Below are positions 59,201 through 64,000 of a stretch of DNA of 64,000 bases, in pieces (position 1 is the first letter of the stretch; the number at the start of each line of letters is the position of its first letter). A program made the translations under genes and the position numbers. The notes under the pieces were generated by a model. That model worked only from the letters and a program-made list of their open reading frames with translations. It did no database searches and was not told where the DNA came from. Source of the stretch: Teredinibacter haidensis (GTDB taxonomy: Bacteria > Pseudomonadota > Gammaproteobacteria > Pseudomonadales > Cellvibrionaceae); NCBI RefSeq assembly GCF_014211975.1, contig NZ_CP060084.1, forward strand, positions 1,364,001 through 1,428,000. Direction: 5' to 3'.

Positions 59201-62200
59201 TATTGGATACAGCCCATCTTTGTCAAATAATCGAAGACAACCAAGTGAACTTTGCCGAATTTGTTCCAGCGATTGCAATGTCACTTACTGAGTGCTGCGA
59301 GCGTAGCCAAAAAACTCTAAATAATTTAGAGGTTTTTATCGTCGGATCAGACAGTTGGTATATCAACAACGCGCGACGAATAAAGGAAATTCTGCCTGCT
59401 TCGACGCGTTTGTTTAATACTTACGGTGTCACAGAGGCGACTATCGACAGTAGCTATTGCGAGTTAACAGACGAACTGCTCAGTGCCCTGCCAGAACATA
59501 TGATGGTGCCCATTGGCAAGCCGATGAACAACGTCTGCATGTTTATTGTTGATCAGGATTTCAATATTCAACCCCAAGGGGTTGCCGGAGAGTTACTCAT
59601 CGGCGGCGACAGCTTGGCGACAGGATATTGGGGGAACGAGACGTTATCGAAGGAGAAATTTGTTTCGGATAGCGTGACAGGAAACGTATTGCAGCGACTT
59701 TACCGCACTGGTGATCAAGCCAAATATCGCGATGGTGGGTTCATTGAATTTATAGGCAGGCTGGATCATCAAGTAAAAATTCGCGGTTACCGGGTCGAGC
59801 TTGGCGAAGTTGAATTTGCCGTGCGCAAGTTAGATGGTGTACTTCAGGCAGCGGTAATTTCGCGCGACGATAATGGTGGCAAAAAACAACTGCTTGCGTT
59901 TGTCGAAGGTAACCCATCCAAGCTGCAGCCCGAGCAAACAATGCTGGCGGAGCTAAAATGCGTGCTACCCGAGTACATGCTGCCCACTAGTATTGTGGTG
60001 CTCGAGAACCTCCCGCTCACTGCGAGTGGAAAGGTAGATAGAAAAAACTTGGAATCCATCGAAGTTAATTTCCACGTTAGCACAGTTGACGATACGGTGC
60101 CTGTGAGTGAGCAGGAGAAAATTCTTACTGAGATATATAAAGATCTTTTTCGTCGCCAGAAAGTCAGTACCAAGGACAATTTTTTCGCTCTCGGCGGCGA
60201 TTCTATTACTGCCATTCAATTGCTCAGTCGGCTCAGGCAACTCAATTTTCTATGTAAAGCAAGTGATGTTTTTTCGAATCCTGATATAGCATCTCTCGCT
60301 AAGGTAATTACGGTATTGGCACAAGAAAGCGACTCGGAGGCTGTTTGCGAAGAGGTTATTACCGATAAATTAGAAATCCAACCCAACCCAATCCAAGCCT
60401 GGTGCTATGAGCAGTGTTTTCAAAACCTTAGCCATTGGAATCAGGAGTTGTTACTTACTTGCCATAAAGGTATTTCAACACAACATTTACAGCAGGCTTT
60501 TAACCTTCTAGTAGATCATCACAGCGCTCTGAAAATGCGTTTTGAAAAATCATTATTAGGGCAGTGGACTCAGTGGCATAACTCAGCGTCCGCTATTGTT
60601 CCAGTACACGAAATCGAATTCACAGGGGCTGCTGATAAGCAAGACGTGCAAATTGAAATCGAAACGTTTTGTGATTCTTTACATGCAAAAATGCGGCTTG
60701 ATAAAGGTGAACTTGTGCAGGTGGCGATTGTGCGCACCCCGGAATTCATGGCTACCGATCGATTATTTGTATCGGTTCATCATTTGGTGCTTGACGGTGT
60801 AAGCTGGCGCGTTCTGATGGACGACTTGCAGCGCGCAGTGCAGGCTCTGCGTTCGGGCCGGAATGATTTCTTTGGTTATAAAACGACTCACTTTAGTGAA
60901 TACAGTCTGCGCTTAAATCAATTTGCAAACAGTGCTGAATGTCTGCAAGATTTAGCATATTGGCAGGGCGTTGTTAATCAATCATCAGCTTCGCTGCCCT
61001 GTGATTTCATAGTGGACACAACTTATGAAAAAGATTCGAAAAGTGTTACTGCAACCCTTGGTCGCCAGGCAACTAGTGACTTATTGCAGCGTTCAAATAA
61101 AGCTTATCACACGGAAATTGATGAGCTTCTTCTCAGCGCCATGGGGTTAGCGCTTGCTAACTGGACCGGTGGTGAATGTTTCAAAATATCTTTAGAAGGT
61201 CACGGTCGCGACACTTTTTATTCTCCCATAGATATATCCCATACCATCGGTTGGTTCACTTCGATTTATCCCGTTCTTGTACAAGTATCTCAGGAACACT
61301 GCCTTGACTTTAAGAAAAACCTGGCACAGATTATTGAAGCCACTAAACATTCGCTTCGGTCGGTGCCTAAGTCTGGATTTACTTATAGTCCCATACGGTA
61401 TTTAAGCCAAGACGAAAAGGTACGATCTTCATTGCAGTACACGAATATGGTCGAATTTAATTACCTCGGTCAGACAGACAACATGAACATAGAGCAGATG
61501 GGACTGGGCTTAAGTATCGTCGACGATATACTAGGTAAGACACGCGCAGCGGAAAATCATCGCACCAACGATTTAGAAATAGATCTGATTGTTGTTAACG
61601 ATGAAATGAAAATTCGGATTGCGTTCAGTTGCGCGCGCTACGAAAACAGTACTATGCAAGCGCTGGCCAACCACTTCATCAGTTATCTAGATGATATAGT
61701 TGATCACTGTCTTCAAGTGAATAATCAATGGCATGTCCGAGAATATCCTCTTGTTAATTTATCGCAAGATGAATTTTGCGCTTTGGTCACGAGACTCAAT
61801 GATATTGATGATATTCAAGATATTTATCCGCAAAGCGCTTTGCAATCCGGCATGCTGTTTCACAGTATAAATGACCAAGAAGGCTCCACTTACATTGATC
61901 AACTGTATTGCGAATTTTTCTCTGCCGTTGACGAATCCAAATTCCAACAAGCATGGCAACAATTGGTGGATACGCATTCAATTTTCCGAACGGAATTTGT
62001 TTTCGAGGGCTTAAGTCAGGGACTACAAGTGGTGCGCAGTGGCGTTCGTGCTCCTCTCGAGATTATTGATGCTCGTGGTGAAGATTCGGCAGATGTTTAT
62101 TTTGAACAAATGGTTAAAACTGAGCGGAGTAAACATTTAACCTACACCTCACCAAGTCTTATGCGACTTATGTTATATCGCCTCGATGAGAGCCACTATG

Positions 62201-64000
62201 GATTCGTATGGACTTTTCATCATGCAGTTATGGATGGTTGGTCGCTGGCCAACGCGCTCGAACATTTTACCTCAACTTACCAAGCCCTTGTGGGCGGCGC
62301 TTTAGCTCCCGTATTTAAGAAAGATGAATACGTGGATTACATCGCCTATTTGCAAGGCTACGACCAGGTAAAAGCAAATGTATTTTGGACCGAATATCTT
62401 CGCGATTTTGAAACGCCAACAAAATTGAGGGAAAATCCGGATTCCACTCTACCAACAGAGATTATTGGAGAAACGATCTTATCCATAGACCGCCAATTGT
62501 TCAGAAACATCATACACTTCGCGCAGGCCCAGCAAGTGACTCTCAATACCATTATGCAAGCGGCCTGGTTACTGGTTTTGCACACCCATACCCAAAGCGA
62601 CGACATAGTACTGGGTGTTACATGTACAGGTAGACCTGCCGAGTTAGATCATGTGGAAGATCGCGTTGGTTTGTACATCAACACCATTCCGTTACGAGTT
62701 AAATTCGATCAATCGATAAGCTGTCGTGACTGGTTAAAATCCCTTCATAAAAATCAATTAGATGTGCTCGATTATCAATACAGTTCTCTTTTAGATATCC
62801 AAAAGTGCTCCAAGATTGGCGCGGACAATCCGCTTTTGAATATCCTACTCGTCTGTGAAAATTATCCCATTGGTGCGACAGGGGATGGGGATAACGGCAG
62901 CAGTCTTGCTATACAAAATATTCATGCACCGGAGCACACAAATTTCCCCATCAGCCTAGAGGTGGCGATGGAGGAGAATGGGTTAAAACTTAAATTGACT
63001 TACCAAACCAAATTGTTCGGAAAAGCGTTTACGCAACAACTTCTTAACCATATAGTTCGAGCATTTATTGAGTTAACAAACGATTGCGATCGCACACTCG
63101 ATCAACTGCAGCTGGTGGACCCTAGCGAAACCCAATACTTACTTCACGAGTTAAATCAGTCCAAGCGCAATTATGATCTCAGCACAAGTTGGGTAAATCG
63201 GTTTCAAAAACAAGCAAAGCAGACGCCCAATGCCGTGGCAATGGTGCATGGTGATAGCATACTTAATTACGCGCAACTGAATCGCCTCGCGAATGGTTTT
63301 GCCCGTGTATTGCAGGATAAAGGCGTGGGTATTGGTGATGTGATACCAGTAATCGCTGCTTCTGGGTTTTTACCACCAGTGGCATTTCTTGCCATCAATA
63401 AATGCGGTGCTGCTTTCGCACCTTTGGATGCACGCTGGCCCCGCCAAAGGCTTATGGAAGTACTTGCAGATATAAATGCAAAATGCGTTCTGCTCGATAC
63501 TCGTTTAAACCTCGATCTTCAAATCGTTGACAATATTTACATCGTGGCTATCGATGATATTGAAGAACAAACTGAAAACCCTGGCGTTGAGATCAGTCCA
63601 GACCTACCGATTTACGTTATCCATACCTCTGGATCGACGGGTAAACCTAAGGGTGCCGTTAACTGCCACAAAGGCATTCTAAATCGTTTTCTATTTATGG
63701 ATGAGTATTTTGGTGTACCGTCTCAGGACACCATTTTACAAACTACGCATCATTGTTACGATTCGGCGGTGTGGCAGTATTTTTGGCCGCTGCTGAGCGG
63801 TGGTAAATCCGTATTGCAGAACTGGGAGCAGGGCATCGACTTGTTTCAAATCATCGATATGGTGCAACGGCATCAAGTTACCATTTCTGATTTCACACCT
63901 GGCGTTCTGGCGTCGTTGATAGCGCACCTCAAAGAGATGCCGGAGCACCGCGAACAGCTTTCTAGTTTACGCGCCTTGCTGTTAGGAGGCGACGCATTAT
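50227..64000 (+). CDS. FAAL-PKS-aminotransferase-NRPS megasynthase (mycosubtilin/iturin-like), 3' end outside window
   Basis: The frame stays open from ATG 50227 (AGGGGA 9 bases upstream) to the window end, at least 4591 codons. Order by nucleotide: FAAL (50227-~51960; YTSGSTG, WLPHFHDMGL), ACP1 (Ser 52159), KS (Cys 52801, His 53206 and 53326), AT (~53860-54800; GHSVGE Ser 54151, malonyl-type HAFH), ACP2 (Ser 55147), Ser/Thr-rich linker, class III aminotransferase (~55800-57010; DEMITGFR, Lys 56530), C (HHIVADG at 57538), A (~58530-60060), PCP (Ser 60202), E (HHLVLDGVSW at 60778), C (HHAVMDGW at 62218), A (partial from ~63190). The first A code reads DVGEIGTIDK, close to ornithine. This order activates a fatty acid, extends it by malonate, aminates the beta-keto group and couples it to a residue that E converts to D. 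The second A code is incomplete. Confidence 0.95.
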   Translation, partial: MTIKLEPATLVEVVNQKAGNKAANNALYNFIGDDGALSSSLTYIELKRKAETLAKVILSKTAPGQRALLMYSPGVSFIIAFYGCLMAGVIAIPTYPPRKNQNLQRLKNIINDADVSVVLSDDLVLGVAQAKFAADENLAKIVWINTEEYPTNIELMNISLPVVTRDNIALFQYTSGSTGNPKGVVITHKNIISNQSVIASIACHSENSVGVSWLPHFHDMGLFYSVIQPLFVGFPMYIMSPAYFSQKPIRWLEAIYKYRATTSCAPNFAYDLCIDTLKNIDEIDFDLSCLQTSFNSAEPISPTTIDRFQKTFGPFGYSGAAHKPCYGMAEMTLLGACTRRNSHNRLVLSAKQFLRGKAIDCTNEERSYVVVSSGVSAHGHSIAIVDPDKKTLCVDNQVGEIWFKGDSVAAGYWNREKETKECFQAYIANTDHGPYLRTGDLGFLRNGEVYVTGRRKDTMIFRGQNYYPQDIEAIASRGKECVNNGAAAFSISVAGEEKLVLVQEIKRTSIRNKNLDLVALRIKKSITEEFGLQIHDIVFVKVNRLLKTSSGKIQRQENRQTYINGETESIYQLSSTADRNEQKYISPPKDDVGPISATDSSNSIVKTQKLNTIKHWLRKRISEFVNIREATISFDVEFAQLGMDSILGMRLIGDFNDEFNISLSATHIYDYPTIHLFATAAISDIFSSDFPDNPPIVSQCNKIAVIGMSCRFPKSDNITEYWNLIRNSEEGVGAPPAERVELEGSSYKAGYLKCVSDFDAELFSISPKEARLMDPQQRILLEQVFEALLSAGYNHRQLAGSRTGVFVGVTSNDYSALCLTENAHTSPYFVTGNAPSITANRISYYFDFKGPSFAIDTACSSSLVAVTRAVQSLRNGECDLAIVAGVQLNLLPQISESLASANMLSPDGHCKVFDASANGYVRGEGCGVIILKPANNAAESNNKIFALISGVAVVQDGRTNGLSAPNGLSQQQVIQRALHDANVSADQIDYVEAHGTGTELGDPIELQALQAVYGAASNRQHPLKVGSVKANIGHLEAAAGMAGLIKLILCLHHQVIPKQRHFVTPNPHIDWGATNISVPRHAIEWPKLKQQRYGAISSFGFGGTNAHLILQDEPYVTTPPEQAGLLPPSYGVFTFSAHNGRAIQNLMVRINQKVSSLPNDDLWNFAYTSAVGWSHLKLRKAVFFADQKELRKLLSNGIDTLDNLAPCTPPSQLTFIFTGQGSQYPKMGKIFYEVYPVFKAGMDRCDALLKPLLGYSILALLYGNTASTPNGLTLDDTGNTQPAIFCVEYALAQLWMSWGIIPTAVLGHSVGEIVAATIAGIFDLEDALKFIAARATLSQSVSCGCMVNVYTNSVSLIPYLEPYGDGLSIAAINTPDTCVVSGEENAIKKLITVLTSQGIETKKLQVSHAFHSPMMEPIKTSLDTLLSSVRLQPPKLPFIDNLHSEINHPAVCTSEYWLNHLTGTVRFADSLNVAGEQGCRHFLEVGPAPHLCGLAIQTDRRSDSVYLASLTPKENPGTSAAKTLARLYDDGFDIDWEAYYAPFAKRKITLPDYPFQRNSFWVPTQVQAATSAAPFVTAPAVSSFTNTTSMAASPSIETKLSTGMSREGLLNILKGLLADSLQADEASIDADTPLLEIGADSLIILEFARKIEAKYHLNFAISQFFEELSTLRKLSEYIVLNGATDESIVCVETAESNSPNTTARPSTPPPNSAEMRAVVPLSTESMMQVMQSQLLFASQTQTDQARLTLHDICALQLDYFTRLDSTSLLTPNPTLRGDPPAIGQPNKTGNGQTVAVVPALRAESKSSSLPPWRPATDNFSAYGAEQKRHLQVLTESHNRRTRKSKALTQQYRATCADSRASAGFRLSTKEMLYPIYGDRALGARTWDIDGNEYIDITMGFGVNLFGHQPVFVIEAVQEQLEKSMQLGLQTSLSGQVAELICELTGMSRVTFCNSGTEAVMTALRLCRAATKRNKVVQFIGSYHGHYDGTLAEAASSSAISVPMAPGVNRGAVEDVILLEYGSDDALAEIALQAGEIAAVLVEPVQSRYPELQPTEFLRALRTLTVENGILLIFDEMITGFRILPGGAQQWFDVQADIATYGKIVGGGLPIGVVAGRHNIMDGIDGGAWQYGDDSHPRAETTFFAGTFCKHPLTMAAAHAVLKTIRDRGVQMYYDLNHKTLQLACRLNSFFLEKEMPLEIVQFGSLFRFKFKSNLDVLFYNLMQRGLYVWEGRNCFLSIAHTDEDIEDIYVIITESLQVMQDDGFFPSKASLTNTTKSLARATCESTANAQTVASYFSVASEPKSRFPLYDAQKQLWAADHLDDEGGLAYHLPLTVKLDGTLRLDMLKQAILKLLDRHPALRTCFSDTGEEQFYQPTPTHFELRELNLVDVSESQRAAKMRAFLEEENCRPFKLTQDLLLRVSLITQSASEFLLMLRTHHIVADGLSLSILLNELAEVYSALVNRKIMNLPQAMELSCYAQLHTQFTQSAEFARQETFWSNIFSTGVPQVELPTDYPIKASQFSGQCVTFSLPATTISHAYEFANKHQCTLFMALVAVYTLWLHKVTGQERIIVGFPAAGRGISDRGDDTIHSLVAYCTHVVPLLSELRADEALSQFVSRIRQSLLRAYENQDYPYAKLLKLLQPGQDLSRRRLINCVINLDVIKDHPEFSGLQLSFGEKSVDYVDFDLSFNFIDSTTQSKGLIGGNLKLEVEYRRSAFSDTSVQRFFQQYCTLFEQCASYPDSPVTDYRLLDTQQQRIQCDNWDAMQGERAVSDCFIKRLECGAESHPKRIALRMADRSLNYGEMNHQANRIAKSLWEQGICTGSRVAVYLSKSIEQITAVLGILKTGAAYVPVDAALVQERVRYILNDSAADFIISTQSLLHDVGSSLPYLSVEKMIYDGESENLVLERDGENPAYVIYTSGSTGNPKGVVVPYANLMRRYYAWNRCFGLEEIVDPVHLQMANFSFDVFTGDLIRALGSGATMLLVSKNDLLDTAHLCQIIEDNQVNFAEFVPAIAMSLTECCERSQKTLNNLEVFIVGSDSWYINNARRIKEILPASTRLFNTYGVTEATIDSSYCELTDELLSALPEHMMVPIGKPMNNVCMFIVDQDFNIQPQGVAGELLIGGDSLATGYWGNETLSKEKFVSDSVTGNVLQRLYRTGDQAKYRDGGFIEFIGRLDHQVKIRGYRVELGEVEFAVRKLDGVLQAAVISRDDNGGKKQLLAFVEGNPSKLQPEQTMLAELKCVLPEYMLPTSIVVLENLPLTASGKVDRKNLESIEVNFHVSTVDDTVPVSEQEKILTEIYKDLFRRQKVSTKDNFFALGGDSITAIQLLSRLRQLNFLCKASDVFSNPDIASLAKVITVLAQESDSEAVCEEVITDKLEIQPNPIQAWCYEQCFQNLSHWNQELLLTCHKGISTQHLQQAFNLLVDHHSALKMRFEKSLLGQWTQWHNSASAIVPVHEIEFTGAADKQDVQIEIETFCDSLHAKMRLDKGELVQVAIVRTPEFMATDRLFVSVHHLVLDGVSWRVLMDDLQRAVQALRSGRNDFFGYKTTHFSEYSLRLNQFANSAECLQDLAYWQGVVNQSSASLPCDFIVDTTYEKDSKSVTATLGRQATSDLLQRSNKAYHTEIDELLLSAMGLALANWTGGECFKISLEGHGRDTFYSPIDISHTIGWFTSIYPVLVQVSQEHCLDFKKNLAQIIEATKHSLRSVPKSGFTYSPIRYLSQDEKVRSSLQYTNMVEFNYLGQTDNMNIEQMGLGLSIVDDILGKTRAAENHRTNDLEIDLIVVNDEMKIRIAFSCARYENSTMQALANHFISYLDDIVDHCLQVNNQWHVREYPLVNLSQDEFCALVTRLNDIDDIQDIYPQSALQSGMLFHSINDQEGSTYIDQLYCEFFSAVDESKFQQAWQQLVDTHSIFRTEFVFEGLSQGLQVVRSGVRAPLEIIDARGEDSADVYFEQMVKTERSKHLTYTSPSLMRLMLYRLDESHYGFVWTFHHAVMDGWSLANALEHFTSTYQALVGGALAPVFKKDEYVDYIAYLQGYDQVKANVFWTEYLRDFETPTKLRENPDSTLPTEIIGETILSIDRQLFRNIIHFAQAQQVTLNTIMQAAWLLVLHTHTQSDDIVLGVTCTGRPAELDHVEDRVGLYINTIPLRVKFDQSISCRDWLKSLHKNQLDVLDYQYSSLLDIQKCSKIGADNPLLNILLVCENYPIGATGDGDNGSSLAIQNIHAPEHTNFPISLEVAMEENGLKLKLTYQTKLFGKAFTQQLLNHIVRAFIELTNDCDRTLDQLQLVDPSETQYLLHELNQSKRNYDLSTSWVNRFQKQAKQTPNAVAMVHGDSILNYAQLNRLANGFARVLQDKGVGIGDVIPVIAASGFLPPVAFLAINKCGAAFAPLDARWPRQRLMEVLADINAKCVLLDTRLNLDLQIVDNIYIVAIDDIEEQTENPGVEISPDLPIYVIHTSGSTGKPKGAVNCHKGILNRFLFMDEYFGVPSQDTILQTTHHCYDSAVWQYFWPLLSGGKSVLQNWEQGIDLFQIIDMVQRHQVTISDFTPGVLASLIAHLKEMPEHREQLSSLRALLLGGDAL

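Noticed and set aside
50227..64000. Lipopeptide siderophore synthetase, given the receptor and the Orn-like code
   Set aside because: No ornithine hydroxylase, catecholate gene or other iron-chelating function is visible, so this is not supported by the window.

Overview
ORGANISM AND CONTEXT. The window is almost wholly coding, all on the + strand, and holds the inside of a large secondary-metabolite region. The source looks like a Gram-negative bacterium: there is a TonB-dependent receptor, a second predicted outer-membrane barrel, an RND-type exporter and a periplasmic LolA-like protein. A moderately AT-rich marine gammaproteobacterium (Cellvibrionales-like) would fit, but that placement is a guess from overall feel. 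I saw no tRNA, rRNA, CRISPR array, transposase, regulator, thioesterase or phosphopantetheinyl transferase. LEFT UNIT (2-47529). This reads as one long operon with very short gaps or overlaps. It starts with the 3' part of an AT-less modular polyketide synthase (PKS). Next come an extended SDR reductase, an alpha-oxoamine synthase (AONS), a free acyl carrier protein (ACP) and a protein with two acyltransferase (AT) domains, the likely trans-acting malonyl loader. An RND/MMPL exporter and a LolA-like periplasmic protein follow. Then comes a 6820-residue, five-module NRPS whose reading frame continues into an ABC-transporter ATPase. The unit ends with the matching ABC-2 permease, a DUF1302-like outer-membrane protein and an EctB-like diaminobutyrate (Dab) aminotransferase. 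RIGHT UNIT (48031-64000). A TonB-dependent receptor lies just upstream of a second megasynthase that runs off the window end. Its order is fatty-acyl-AMP ligase (FAAL), ACP, KS, AT, ACP, aminotransferase, C, A, PCP, E, C, A (partial). This is the mycosubtilin/iturin-type layout for beta-amino-fatty-acid lipopeptides, here with a malonyl-type AT in cis. HOW THE GENES MAY WORK TOGETHER. AONS, ACP and SDR form a sphingoid-base-style cassette, as in bacterial ceramide operons. It could offload the polyketide by decarboxylative condensation with an amino acid and reduce the amino-ketone. The NRPS has two adjacent A domains with the Dab-type code DIWELTADDK, and a Dab aminotransferase sits in the same operon. 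The NRPS ends in a condensation-like domain rather than a thioesterase. My main hypothesis is therefore a cationic peptide whose C-terminus is joined to an amine, possibly the polyketide amino-alcohol, giving a peptidyl-sphingoid lipopeptide. The ABC pair, the RND exporter, the LolA-like protein and the DUF1302-like barrel would export it. Whether the right unit makes a separate lipopeptide or part of the same product cannot be told from this window.
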